Below, one piece after another: positions 1-8,750 of a stretch of DNA of 21,737 nucleotides; within the stretch, counting starts at the first letter, position 1; each line of letters starts with the position of its first letter. The notes beneath the pieces were generated by a model. It was not told where the DNA came from and made no database searches. It saw only the letters and a program-made list of their open reading frames with translations. This stretch comes from a bacterium (GTDB taxonomy: Bacteria > Planctomycetota > J058 > JACQDU01): positions 1-21,737 of the forward strand of contig JACQDU010000182.1 in assembly GCA_016200955.1 (NCBI GenBank), read 5' to 3'. A program made the translations under genes and the position numbers.

Positions 1-432
1 GACGAGGACGAGGATGAGCTTCACCATCTGCGTGTCGCTTTGGGAGCTCGGAGTCGACGACGCGAGCCACGTGGGGAGCGTCGGGAGGAGCGCGAGGACG
101 GCGGCTCCCGCGAGCCAGACGGCTCCCGCGAAGCACGCGAACGCCCGGCACGAGAGCCCGGGGAGGCCGCTCGCGCACGCGGCGGCTCCCGTTCTCCATG
201 CGTGCAGCAGGTGGATCACCGTGAGGGTCCCGAGCGCGAGCACGATGAGCCCGCTCTCGACTTTCCACGGAGCGCCGAGCGCCGCCTCGAGCTTCGCGGG
301 AACGACGAGCAACGCCACCGCGATCGCGAGAGCGCTCGCCTCGACGAGGAGCCCGAGCGCGAGCGTCCACACCCGCCGCGCGAGGCGCGCGCGGGGGCCG
401 TGCTCGGGAGGATCCTGGTCGCGAGGAAACAT
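1..432 (-). CDS. Membrane protein of unknown function, 3' end cut by window edge
   Basis: The minus-strand frame is open from an ATG at 432 to the window edge, giving 144 codons with no stop, so the C-terminus is missing. A short charged N-terminus (MFPRDQDPPEHGPRARLARR) precedes hydrophobic stretches at about residues 21-47, 59-80 and 98-121, and a fourth begins at about 137. This indicates an inner-membrane protein with at least four helices. I recognise no family motif. The start lies 13 nt after the stop of the sigma-54 regulator, with a GGGAG-like ribosome site just upstream, so it is probably the last visible gene of that operon. Codon use matches its neighbours. Function is unknown; a link to the regulator is inferred only from adjacency. 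Confidence 0.6.
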   Translation of the reverse strand, partial: MFPRDQDPPEHGPRARLARRVWTLALGLLVEASALAIAVALLVVPAKLEAALGAPWKVESGLIVLALGTLTVIHLLHAWRTGAAACASGLPGLSCRAFACFAGAVWLAGAAVLALLPTLPTWLASSTPSSQSDTQMVKLILVLV

Positions 433-445
433 GCGCTCCCGTGGC

Positions 446-3250
446 TCAGCGCCCGCCGAAGTCGCGGGCGCGGAGGCCGTGCTTGCGCATCATCTTGTGG
501 AAGGACGAGCGCACGATCCCCGCCTCGCCCGCGGCTCGCGTCACGTTCCCCTGGTTCCGCGCGAGGACTGCCCTCAGGTACTCCCTCAGGAAAGCTTCCT
601 TCGCGTTCTTGTAGTCCGAGTCGAACAGCCCCGAGACCCCGCCCGCGGCGGAGCCGCGGCCCTCGCCGTCGAGGACGACGTCGGCCTCGCGGATCGTGTC
701 GCCCTCGAGCATGAGGCAGGTCTTCTCGAACCAGTTCTGGAGCTCGCGCACGTTCCCCGGCCAGTCGTGGCGCAGGATCGCCCGCATGGCCGCCTTCTCG
801 AGCTTGAGCTCGCGCCCCTCCTGCTGCTTGTGCTCCTCGATGAGGCGCAGGAGCATCGGCGGGATGTCTTCCTTGCGGTCGCGGAGAGGCGGGAGCTCGA
901 TGAAGACGACGTTCAGGCGGTAGTAGAGGTCCTCGCGGAACTCGCCCTTCTTGACGAGGTCGCGGAGGTCGCGGTTCGTCGCGGAGATGACGCGCACGTT
1001 GATCTTGAGCACGTCCTTGCCGCCGACGCGGCGGATCTCCTGCTCCTGGATCACTCGCAAGAGCTCGCGCTGGAGGCCGCGCGACATGTCCTGGACCTCG
1101 TCCAGGAAGATCGTGCCCCCGTCGGCCTGCTCGAAGAGGCCCTTCTTGTCCTGGTCGGCTCCCGTGAAGGCGCCCTTCACGTGGCCGAAGAGCTCGCTCT
1201 CCATGAGCGACTCGGCGATCGCGGAGCAGTTCACGGAGACGAACGGCTTGTGCTTCCGCGGCCCGTTCAGGTGGAGGGCCTTCGCGACGAGCTCCTTGCC
1301 CGTGCCGGTCTCTCCCTGGATCAGGACCGAGACATCCGAGTCGGTCACGCGGTCGAGGAGGCGGAAGACCTTCTGGAGCGCCTGCGACTTGCCGACGATC
1401 TTGTCGTAGTTGTACTTGAGCTTGAGCTCCTCGAGCTCGATCTCGAGCTCCTCGAGCTCCTCCGCCTGCGCCTCGAGCTTCTTCGAGAGCTGGGCGTTCA
1501 GCTTCTCGACCTCCTGCTTCTTCTTCTCGTTCTCCTCGTAGAGGCGCGCGTGCTCGAGCGCGCTTCCGATCTCGCGCGCGAGGGCCTGGAAGAAGATGAG
1601 GTCGGACTCCTCGAAGGTGCCCAGGCCCTTCTGGCCTTTCCTCACGTCGAAGTACATGCAGCCCACGTCGCGGCCCTTCACCGAGAGCGGAACGCAGATC
1701 GCGCGCTCGAGCCCGCGGCGGCGGAGCGCGTCCGCGAGGCTCTCGTGCTCCTCGTCTTGCCCGTCGGCCTCGATCCTTAGAGGGATCGAGTCGCGCTGGA
1801 CGCGGGCGACGAGCTCGTCGCAGACGTCGCGCGGCTCGACCGGGTTGCGCTTCTGGTCCTGCGAGACCTCGGCGTGGAGGACGCCGTTCTTCTCGAGGAA
1901 GAGGACCCCGCGCTCGGACGCCGCGAGCTGGATCATCATGTCGAGGAGCGTCCCGAGCATCTGCTTCCGCTCGAGGAGGGAGTTCACGACGACCACAGTG
2001 TCGAGGAGCATCGTGACGTTCCGGTAGTCCTTCGCGTGGTTCCCGGTGATGATCCCTATGAGCTTGTCGGAGCGGAGCGCGTACCTCGAGATCCCCTTGT
2101 GCCAGACGAGCACGCGGTCGCCGCCCTCGCTCGTCGCCATGAAGAGGGTCTGGTCCGCTCTCTTGAGCAGCTCCTCGCGCTGCGCCCCGTGGTGAGGGAA
2201 GACGGCGGCTCCGATCGAGACCGTGAGATCCTGGCCCTTCCCGAAGCCCTCGTACTCGGAGACGGCCTTCCGTATCTTCTCTCCCGTGAAAGTCGCTCCC
2301 GCCTCGTCCGTGCTCGGGAGGAGGACGGCGAACTCGCCCGCGCCGTAGCGGACGCACGCGTCCTCGTCGCGGACCTGCGCGCGGAGGAGACGCGCGACGC
2401 GCTCGATGAGCTTCTCGGAGCTCGCGCGGCCCGCCCTCTCGAGCACGAGGCCGAGCGAGTCGATCGCCACCATGAGGAGCGCGAGCGGCACTCCCGCGTG
2501 CTCGGCCAGGGTCAGCTCGACCTGGAGGAGCTGCTCGAGCTCGCGCCTCTGGAAGAAGTCGGTGAGCTCGTCGCGCGTCGCTTGCTGGAAGAGGCGAGCG
2601 TGCACGATGAGCTCCGCCGCCTGGAGCGAGAACGACTCGAGCGCGTGGAGCTGGTCCTGCCGGAGCGGCGGCGCCCCGTTCTCTCGCGCGAGGAGGATCG
2701 CTCCCACGGGCTTCACGAGGACCGTCTGCGGGAACTTCCTGCGCTCGCGGGGAGAGACGCCGCTGTCGATCGGCCGCGGCGAGCGGAGGCGCACCCGCAG
2801 CGGGAGGGCGAGAAGGGTGCACTCCCCGAGCGAGATCTCGAGGGCCGAGCCCTCGCGCGGGAGGGCTCGGCCTTCTCTCATGCAGTCTCTCAGGAGCTCG
2901 ACCGTGCGCGGGTCCGAGAGGACGGCCTCGGCGTCGAGGTTCTTCGCGATCCTCGCGACGAGGCCCGCGCGCGGCGAGGCCGACGGATCGCCGTTCTCCG
3001 ATGGCTCCTGGTGGAGGACGACTCCGCCCGAGCCTCCCGCGAGCTTGATCGCGACGTCGAGCACCGACGTCGAGGCGCGGAGCACGTCGAACGACTTCGC
3101 GCTCGTGAGCCTCGAGACGTCGTAGGAGATCGCCCACTCGCAGAGCTTGTAGGGCCCCGAGTCGAGCGGCGCCGTCGGCCTCTCGGAGGCGAGGCCCGCC
3201 GTTCCCTCCTGAGAACCCTTCGTCCGAGCGCTCTCCGGGCCTTCGCTCAT
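446..3250 (-). CDS. Sigma-54 enhancer-binding regulator: GAF-like, degenerate GGDEF, GAF, coiled coil, AAA+, Fis HTH
   Basis: This 934-residue bacterial enhancer-binding protein should remodel sigma-54 RNA polymerase to open promoters. Residues about 45-220 look like a GAF-type sensor. Residues about 225-385 are a GGDEF fold whose signature is GAGEF (303-307). The metal-binding DxD is AID (262-264) and the substrate-binding ND is LE, so cyclase activity is unlikely; the inhibitory-site RxxD (RDED, 294-297) is intact. A second GAF (about 415-570) and a coiled coil (572-612) follow. The AAA+ module has Walker A GETGTGKE (646-653), sigma-54 loop GAFTGA (693-698), Walker B IFLDE (714-718) and WPGNVRE (830-836). 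A Fis-type helix-turn-helix lies at about 890-930. There is no receiver domain, so control is probably by ligand or partner. The ATG is 4 nt after the upstream stop, implying translational coupling. The family call is certain; the c-di-GMP role is inferred. Confidence 0.95.
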   Translation of the reverse strand: MSEGPESARTKGSQEGTAGLASERPTAPLDSGPYKLCEWAISYDVSRLTSAKSFDVLRASTSVLDVAIKLAGGSGGVVLHQEPSENGDPSASPRAGLVARIAKNLDAEAVLSDPRTVELLRDCMREGRALPREGSALEISLGECTLLALPLRVRLRSPRPIDSGVSPRERRKFPQTVLVKPVGAILLARENGAPPLRQDQLHALESFSLQAAELIVHARLFQQATRDELTDFFQRRELEQLLQVELTLAEHAGVPLALLMVAIDSLGLVLERAGRASSEKLIERVARLLRAQVRDEDACVRYGAGEFAVLLPSTDEAGATFTGEKIRKAVSEYEGFGKGQDLTVSIGAAVFPHHGAQREELLKRADQTLFMATSEGGDRVLVWHKGISRYALRSDKLIGIITGNHAKDYRNVTMLLDTVVVVNSLLERKQMLGTLLDMMIQLAASERGVLFLEKNGVLHAEVSQDQKRNPVEPRDVCDELVARVQRDSIPLRIEADGQDEEHESLADALRRRGLERAICVPLSVKGRDVGCMYFDVRKGQKGLGTFEESDLIFFQALAREIGSALEHARLYEENEKKKQEVEKLNAQLSKKLEAQAEELEELEIELEELKLKYNYDKIVGKSQALQKVFRLLDRVTDSDVSVLIQGETGTGKELVAKALHLNGPRKHKPFVSVNCSAIAESLMESELFGHVKGAFTGADQDKKGLFEQADGGTIFLDEVQDMSRGLQRELLRVIQEQEIRRVGGKDVLKINVRVISATNRDLRDLVKKGEFREDLYYRLNVVFIELPPLRDRKEDIPPMLLRLIEEHKQQEGRELKLEKAAMRAILRHDWPGNVRELQNWFEKTCLMLEGDTIREADVVLDGEGRGSAAGGVSGLFDSDYKNAKEAFLREYLRAVLARNQGNVTRAAGEAGIVRSSFHKMMRKHGLRARDFGGR

Positions 3251-3254
3251 GCTC

Positions 3255-4415
3255 TCAGCGCTGGAAGATCGGAAGGTACTGGAGCGGGACCTCGAGGCAG
3301 AGGACGGCGACCGCCGTCCCGAAGGCGGGGCCGCCGTACGGGTCGTTCCACGCGCCGTCGAATCCCTGTCCCATGATCCCGCCGGGGAGGAGGGACCTCT
3401 TGAGCTTTCGCAAGTAGCCGTGCCAGTCGGCGCCGCCCTTCTGGTTGTAGGCCTGGACGGCGTAGAACTGCGTGTAGAACCAGAAGTGCTGCCGATCGTT
3501 GATCTGGAGGTTCTTGTCGAGATACCGGAAGCCGTTCGTGATCCCCGGGGAATCGTACTCGCCCGCGCCGTAGTAGACGGAGACCCCCGCCGCCGTGAGG
3601 GCCGGCGACGCCTCGCCGCGCTTCACCGTGTAGCGGACTCCGCCCTCCTGGGGCCCCGACGTGTTCTGCGAGTCGTGGACGTACTTGACGGCCTTCTCGA
3701 TGACGCTGTGCGGGACGAGGATCCCGGCGTTTCTCGCCGCGCGGAGGCCCTGGATGAGGACGATCGTCGTCGAGCCCTCGTCCCTGTACTTGTCTCTCGG
3801 GTGATAGAACCAGCCGCCGTCCTGGCTCTGGCTCAGCTCGGTCAGCTTGACCGCTTGCTCGAGCGCCGTCCGCATCCTCTTCCGGAGCGCGGGCGAGGAA
3901 GACTGGCCGTACGCCTCCGCGAGGAAGAGCATCGCGAAGCCGTGGCCGTGGGTCAGACGATCCTGCTGGTCGATCTCGCGCTGGTCGAAGAACAGCCCGG
4001 CGTTCTCGGTGTCCGTCACGGGCCGCTGGTGATCCAGGACCCAGTCGATCGCTCGCGTGAGCACGACGCCGTACTTGCCCTTGCCCTCCCCGGGGACCTC
4101 TCCGTGGGCGAGGAAAGCCAGCCCGGCGACGGAGGTGACGCTCATGTCGAAGCGGCCGGTCGACGTGTGCCACTGCCCGCTCCGGTGCTGTCTCGCGGCG
4201 AGCCACGCGAGGCCGGCGTCGATGGAAGCGCGCGTCTTCGCGTCGACGAGCTCTTCCAGGCCCTCCTCGGCCGAGGGCGGCGTGAGCGCCGGCGCGGGCT
4301 CCGGAGGGGCGTCGGGCGACTCGCGCGGAGGAGTGCTCTGCGCGAACACGACCGCCCCGCCGAGCAAGAAGGCGAGGAGGAGGACGATGCGCGACGGGCG
4401 CGCGGCAGCTCGCAC
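3255..4415 (-). CDS. Secreted QW-repeat alpha/alpha toroid protein (prenyltransferase/squalene-oxidase repeat family)
   Basis: The 386-residue product starts at GTG 4415. An N-terminal signal peptide (basic RAAARPSR, hydrophobic core, likely cleavage near AQS at residue 25-27) is followed by a Pro-rich linker (28-47) and a helical toroid. Three QW motifs of form QxxxGxW are visible: QHRSGQW (76-82), QSQDGGW (196-202) and QGFDGAW (350-356). These mark the fold shared by squalene-hopene cyclases and prenyltransferases. The cyclase catalytic motif DxDD is absent and the protein is about half the length of a true cyclase, so enzymatic cyclisation should not be assumed. Exported proteins of this type are frequent in Planctomycetota. 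It is the first gene of the operon with the sigma-54 regulator. No good ribosome site precedes the GTG; the ATG at 4435 is out of frame. Role unknown, probably extracytoplasmic. Confidence 0.85.
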   Translation of the reverse strand: MRAAARPSRIVLLLAFLLGGAVVFAQSTPPRESPDAPPEPAPALTPPSAEEGLEELVDAKTRASIDAGLAWLAARQHRSGQWHTSTGRFDMSVTSVAGLAFLAHGEVPGEGKGKYGVVLTRAIDWVLDHQRPVTDTENAGLFFDQREIDQQDRLTHGHGFAMLFLAEAYGQSSSPALRKRMRTALEQAVKLTELSQSQDGGWFYHPRDKYRDEGSTTIVLIQGLRAARNAGILVPHSVIEKAVKYVHDSQNTSGPQEGGVRYTVKRGEASPALTAAGVSVYYGAGEYDSPGITNGFRYLDKNLQINDRQHFWFYTQFYAVQAYNQKGGADWHGYLRKLKRSLLPGGIMGQGFDGAWNDPYGGPAFGTAVAVLCLEVPLQYLPIFQR

Positions 4416-4511
4416 GGGCGCAGATTAGCGCTCATCGCCCGGCACCGCAAGCAGTCGGGCGCTTACGTCTTCCTCCTTGCCGTGCGTTCCCGCGCCTGCT
4501 TGAATCGACGC

Positions 4512-4721
4512 GTGCCGATCTTCGAGTACCACTGCGAGCCCTGCGGGACGACCTACGAGTCGCTCCAGCGCAGCAAGGACGAGGAGCCCGATCCCTGCCC
4601 TTCTTGCGGGAGCCACGACGTGAGTCGGCTCCTCTCCGTATTCTCTCTGCGTGGGGCGACCGGAGGAGCCGAGGCGTCGTCGTGCGCTCGCCCCGGCTGC
4701 GCGCCGCGGGCTCCTGCTTGA
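4512..4721 (+). CDS. FmdB-family zinc-ribbon protein
   Basis: This small 69-residue protein starts at GTG 4512. The N-terminus PIFEYHCEPCG matches the near-invariant start of FmdB-type zinc ribbons (usually MPIYEYxCxxCG), which fixes the start and rules out the in-frame TTG at 4500. Two cysteine pairs, CEPC (8-11) and CPSC further on, would hold one zinc ion. A C-terminal CxxxxC-like pair (SSCARPGC) is also typical. The name comes from a proposed regulator of formamidase or amidase genes; the true function is mostly unknown. Its TGA overlaps the candidate TTG start of the downstream tRNA-modifying enzyme (TTGA), suggesting co-translation. The 96-nt gap to the divergent toroid gene must hold both promoters, but I see no clear -35/-10 boxes. 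Confidence 0.85.
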   Translation: MPIFEYHCEPCGTTYESLQRSKDEEPDPCPSCGSHDVSRLLSVFSLRGATGGAEASSCARPGCAPRAPA

Positions 4722-5800
4722 CGCTCTCGTTGACGCGCGGTCGCGCGTCCTCACTTGCAGGAAGGCCATTCTTCCTGGGAGAGGTGAGGCTCGCCTCGCG
4801 GGTCCTCATGGCTCCCATGATGGGCTACAACGAGCGCGCCATGAGGCGGATCTTCCGTCGCTTCGGCTCGGGCCTGGCGCTCACGGAGATGATCAAGCCC
4901 GAGAAGCTCCTCCGGGGCGACGCGGACGTGATCCGCGGGCTCGACTTCGGCGACGACGAGCGGCCCCTCGGAGCGCAGATCTGCGGGCGAGACCCGGAGC
5001 CCGCGGTCGCCGCCGCTCTCGCTCTCAGGAAGCGCGGGTACGACCTCATCGACCTGAACATGGGCTGCCCTCTCAAGAAGGAGGTCGCGCGAGGCCGCGG
5101 CGCCCAGCTGCTCCGGGAGCCGGAGCAGGTGAGGAAGCTCGTCTCCGCCCTCGTGTCCGCGCTCGACTGCCCGCTCACGGTCAAGGTGCGCGCGGGCTGG
5201 GAGCCGGGCGAGATCACGGCTCCCGAGATCGCGCGGATCGCCGTCGAATGCGGCGCGTGCGCCGTCACGGTGCACGGCCGCACGAAGATGGGCTGGTACC
5301 GCGAGAAGAACGACCGCGGCGTGATCCGGGCCGTCCGCGAAGCTCTCCCCGCGGAGGTCCCCGTGATCGGGAACGGCGACGTCGTGGACCTCGCCTCCGC
5401 CGTCTCGATGTTCGAGGAGACGGCGTGCGACGCCGTCATGATCGGCCGCGGAGCCGTCGGGAATCCGTGGCTCTTCCGCCGCGTGAACCGCTTCCTCGAG
5501 ACGGGCGAGGTCCTCCCCGAGCCGACCTTCTCCGAGGTCCGCCAGCTCTTCTCGGAGCACATGGCCGCGGTCCAGGAGATGTGGGGAGAGAAGGCCGGCT
5601 ACCGGCAGGTGCGCCTCTACTCCTTCTATTACTTCGGCCGCTTCCCGGTCCCTCTCATGCGAGCCCGCCTGGGCTCGACGAGGAGCTGCTCCCAGCTCTT
5701 CTCTCTCCTGGACGACATCGAGCGCGAGGCTCGCGAGTGCGGCGTCGAGCTCGTCGCGAGCCCGGTCGCTCCACTCCCGAGCGAGGGCGGCGGGGACTGA
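4718..5800 (+). CDS. tRNA-dihydrouridine synthase (Dus family)
   Basis: This FMN enzyme reduces uridine to 5,6-dihydrouridine in tRNA D-loops using NADPH. With a TTG start it has 360 residues, normal for the family. Hallmarks are APMMGY near the N-terminus (32-37), catalytic Cys117 in NMGCP, Lys156 in KVRAGW, His186 in VHGRT, and the FMN phosphate-binding segments GNGD (218-221) and IGRGAVGNPW (242-251). A helical tRNA-binding C-terminal domain follows. The start is uncertain. TTG 4718 overlaps the upstream stop and TTG 4730 is also in frame. A CTG at 4775 lies 9 nt after a good AGGAAGG and would give the family's usual short leader, while the ATG at 4604 is implausibly deep inside the FmdB gene. 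The order of motifs resembles DusB, but I do not assign a subfamily. Its stop is only 4 nt from the convergent chemosensory operon. Confidence 0.93.
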   Translation: MTLSLTRGRASSLAGRPFFLGEVRLASRVLMAPMMGYNERAMRRIFRRFGSGLALTEMIKPEKLLRGDADVIRGLDFGDDERPLGAQICGRDPEPAVAAALALRKRGYDLIDLNMGCPLKKEVARGRGAQLLREPEQVRKLVSALVSALDCPLTVKVRAGWEPGEITAPEIARIAVECGACAVTVHGRTKMGWYREKNDRGVIRAVREALPAEVPVIGNGDVVDLASAVSMFEETACDAVMIGRGAVGNPWLFRRVNRFLETGEVLPEPTFSEVRQLFSEHMAAVQEMWGEKAGYRQVRLYSFYYFGRFPVPLMRARLGSTRSCSQLFSLLDDIEREARECGVELVASPVAPLPSEGGGD

Positions 5801-5804
5801 CGGG

Positions 5805-8750
5805 TCATCCGCCGCCTCCGGGCGCGTCGAGGACCGCGCGCACCTCGCGAGCGAGCGCGCTCGGCGTGAAGGGCTTCTGGATGAACGACGTCCCGGGGTC
5901 CAGGACGCCGTGGTGGACGATCGCGTCGTCCGTGTAGCCGCTCATGTAGAGCACTCGCATGTCCGGACGAAGCGGGGAGAGCCGCTCCCACACCTGGCGG
6001 CCGCTGAGCTGCGGGAGCACGACGTCCGTCACCAGGAGATGGATCCTTTCCGCGTGACGCTCGCACACGAGGATCGCCTCGGAGCCGTTCGTTGCTTCCA
6101 GCACGGTGTACCCGTTCATGGAGAGCACCATCCGCACGAAGCTGCGGACCATGTCCTCGTCCTCGACCAGGAGGATCGTCTCGCTCCCCCTCGGAGAGAG
6201 AGCGTACCGCGCGCTCGAGGGCGTCGGCTCGGGGGCATCCTCCACGCGGGGCAGGTACACCTTGAAGGTCGTGCCGTGGCCGGGCTCGCTGTAGACCGCG
6301 ATGTGGCCCCCGCTCTGCTTCACGATCCCGTACGTCGTGGAGAGTCCGAGACCCGTTCCCTTCCCTTGCCCCTTGGTCGTGAAGAAGGGCTCGAAGAGAT
6401 GCGACAGGGTCTGCTTGTCCATGCCCGTCCCGGTGTCCGTCACCGCGAGGAGCACGTACGGCCCGGGAGCGACATCCGGACGCTGGCCGGCGTACGCCTC
6501 GTCGAGATCGACGTTCCTCGTCTCGATCGTGAGCTTGCCGCCGGGGGGCATCGCGTCCCGGGCGTTCACGGCGAGGTTCACGATGACCTGCTCGATCTGA
6601 CCGGGATCGGCCCTCACGCGGCCGAGGTCGCCATGGCGCGACGAGACGAGGTCCACGTCCTCTCCGATGAGCCTCCGGAGCATGCCGTCCATGCTCTCGA
6701 CGACCGAGTCGAGGTCGAGCACCCTCGGCTGCAGCAGCTGCTTCCGGCTGAAGGCGAGCAGTTGCCGCGTGAGAGCCGTGGCCCTCTGCCCGGCCTTCCG
6801 GATCTCCTCGAGGTCGTTCCTCAGTGGGTCTCTCTCGGAGAGCCGGGCGAGGATCAGCTCGCTGTAACCGTTGATCGCCGTCAGCAGGTTGTTGAAGTCG
6901 TGCGCGACGCCGCCCGCGAGCCGACCGACGGCTTCCATCTTCTGCGCGTGTCGGAGCTGCTCCTCGGTCTTCTTGAACCGCTCGTGCTCGAGGGCGATCC
7001 GGGCCATCGCCTGGGCGAGGGCGACCGCCTGCGCGATCTGCGTGCCCACGGCCTCGGCGAACGGGAGCCACTCGCCCGCCGGACGCTTGCGCGCGGCCGC
7101 CAGCACGAGGGCTCCGAGCCCCTGCTCTCCGAGATGGAGGGGCACGAGGAGGAGCGCGGGGGCACCCGCCCTCTCGAGGAGCTCGCGTTCCGCGACGTCC
7201 TCGTCTTGACGAGCAGGGACATGGACGGGCTCGTGGCGTTCCATGGCTCGCCGCAAGAGGTCGATGCGCCCGAAGAATGCCTCGAGCTCACGGCGAGGCT
7301 GAGCGAACCCGTGCTGCGCCCGCAGCCCGAGCTGGCCATCGGGCTCGACGAGGAACACGGCCCCCACGGAGATCCCCGCCGCGTCGAGCGCATTCCGGAG
7401 CAGCTCCGGGAGCAGGGTCTCGATCGAGCCCGGCGTCCTCGCCGTCTCGCCGATGCGAGCGAGGATCCGCATCTGGGCCGCGCGGACCTCCGCCAGCTCG
7501 CGCGCAGCCCGCGCTTCGAGCGCGTCTTGCTCCCTCCTGAGAAGCGCCTCGCGGATGCGCCGGTTCTCGTCCTCGAACTGCCTCCTCCTCATCTGGGCGC
7601 GCAAGCGCGCCTTGAGGACCTCGAAGTCGCTCGACTTGCCGATGTAGTCGTCGGCGCCGGCGTTGATGCCCTCGAGCATGGCGCCGCGGTCGTCGTGCGC
7701 CGTGAGGATCAGGACCGGAGTCTCGCGCCAGGCCGGAGAGCTCTTGATGCGCCGGCACGTCTCCTGTCCGGAGAGCCCGGGCATGACGAGGTCGAGGAGG
7801 ATCGCGTCGACGGGCTGGACCGCCAGGAGGTCGAGCGCTTCCTCCCCGGAGCGCGCGAGCGCGACGTCGTAGCCCTCGTCTCGAAGCTGTCCCGCGAGCT
7901 CGTGGAGATAGGTGAGGCTGTCGTCCACCGCCAGGAGTCGCTTGGGCCCGAGGAGGCTGGAGGTCGACGCGAACACGGCCGACGCTCGTCCCGGCCTCAG
8001 GAGAGCCGTGAGTCGCGCGAGGATGACCGCCGTGTCCTGCGCTTTCCGCACGTAGGCGTCGGCCCCCGCCTCGAGGGCCTGGAGCTCGTCGGTCCGCTCG
8101 TCGGACGTCGACGCCGTGAGGAGCAGGCACGGAGTGCGTTGCAGCGCCGCGTCCGACCGGAGCCGCCGGATCACGGTCGCCCCGTCGATCCCGGGCAACA
8201 TGCCGTCCACGACGACGGCGTCGGGTGCCGCGCTCACGGCCAGGCGGAGCCCGTCCTCGCCCGTCTCCGCGAGCAGGACCGCATAGCCGGCGGCTTCGAA
8301 GGCATCTCTCAGGAGCTCCCGGAAGGTTGAGCTGTCGTCGATGACGAGCACGGTCGCCGCGCTCCGCCTTGCGGCGGACGGCTCGGTCCCGATCAGCTCG
8401 CGTGCGCGGGCGACGACGTAGCCCGTCTCGTACGGCTTGCCGACATATTCGTCGGCGCCCGTCTTGAGACCGCGAACGCGATCGCGGACGTCCGCCTCGG
8501 ACGAGAGGAGCATCACGGGAACCGACGCCATCGCCGCCGCGAGCTTGATCTCCTTCAGGAACGCCAGGCCGTCGGCGTCGGGGAGGAGCACGTCGAGGAC
8601 GATCACCTCGAAGGTCTGCCTCGAGAGCGCCGTGCGCGCGGCCGCGACCGTCTCGCAGAGCGTCGTCTCGAAACCTGCCGCGGCGAAGGCATCTCCCAGG
8701 TCCATGCGGACGGTGAGGCTGTCGTCCACGATCAGCACGCGAGACTTCAC
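5805..8750 (-). CDS. Hybrid histidine kinase REC-REC-REC-GAF-HisKA-HATPase-REC, last gene of chemosensory operon
   Basis: The 981-residue cytoplasmic protein has no membrane segment. Three receiver domains in tandem have phospho-acceptors Asp53, Asp182 and Asp320 and switch lysines Lys105, Lys236 and Lys372. A coiled linker (about 385-430) and a GAF-like domain (about 435-580) follow. The kinase core has His617 in the H-box GGVAHDFNNL, an N-box NLAVNARD (725-732) and a G1 box DTGTGM (772-777). A fourth receiver (about 857-975) has Asp909 and Lys959. All receivers keep the acidic pair and threonine/serine, so all may be phosphorylated; Lys372 lies in GKSS rather than KP. The start is GTG 8750, overlapping the cheB stop as GTGA, which fixes it; longer readings run into cheB. 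Its place at the end of a Wsp-like operon suggests the CheA-type kinase phosphorylates one or more N-terminal receivers. No DNA-binding or GGDEF output is present, so the final target is elsewhere. Confidence 0.93.
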   Translation of the reverse strand: MKSRVLIVDDSLTVRMDLGDAFAAAGFETTLCETVAAARTALSRQTFEVIVLDVLLPDADGLAFLKEIKLAAAMASVPVMLLSSEADVRDRVRGLKTGADEYVGKPYETGYVVARARELIGTEPSAARRSAATVLVIDDSSTFRELLRDAFEAAGYAVLLAETGEDGLRLAVSAAPDAVVVDGMLPGIDGATVIRRLRSDAALQRTPCLLLTASTSDERTDELQALEAGADAYVRKAQDTAVILARLTALLRPGRASAVFASTSSLLGPKRLLAVDDSLTYLHELAGQLRDEGYDVALARSGEEALDLLAVQPVDAILLDLVMPGLSGQETCRRIKSSPAWRETPVLILTAHDDRGAMLEGINAGADDYIGKSSDFEVLKARLRAQMRRRQFEDENRRIREALLRREQDALEARAARELAEVRAAQMRILARIGETARTPGSIETLLPELLRNALDAAGISVGAVFLVEPDGQLGLRAQHGFAQPRRELEAFFGRIDLLRRAMERHEPVHVPARQDEDVAERELLERAGAPALLLVPLHLGEQGLGALVLAAARKRPAGEWLPFAEAVGTQIAQAVALAQAMARIALEHERFKKTEEQLRHAQKMEAVGRLAGGVAHDFNNLLTAINGYSELILARLSERDPLRNDLEEIRKAGQRATALTRQLLAFSRKQLLQPRVLDLDSVVESMDGMLRRLIGEDVDLVSSRHGDLGRVRADPGQIEQVIVNLAVNARDAMPPGGKLTIETRNVDLDEAYAGQRPDVAPGPYVLLAVTDTGTGMDKQTLSHLFEPFFTTKGQGKGTGLGLSTTYGIVKQSGGHIAVYSEPGHGTTFKVYLPRVEDAPEPTPSSARYALSPRGSETILLVEDEDMVRSFVRMVLSMNGYTVLEATNGSEAILVCERHAERIHLLVTDVVLPQLSGRQVWERLSPLRPDMRVLYMSGYTDDAIVHHGVLDPGTSFIQKPFTPSALAREVRAVLDAPGGGG

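Noticed and set aside
14..1780. Long plus-strand open frame (588 codons) opposite the sigma-54 regulator
   Set aside because: It is the antisense of conserved AAA+ and GAF coding sequence, is Leu/Glu/Arg-rich with no family motif, and reflects the high GC content.
3255..4415. Squalene-hopene cyclase
   Set aside because: QW motifs are present but the protein is half-length, exported and lacks the DxDD catalytic motif.
5910..8330. Plus-strand open frame of 806 codons
   Set aside because: It is antisense to the hybrid kinase, which shows all receiver and kinase motifs in the minus frame.
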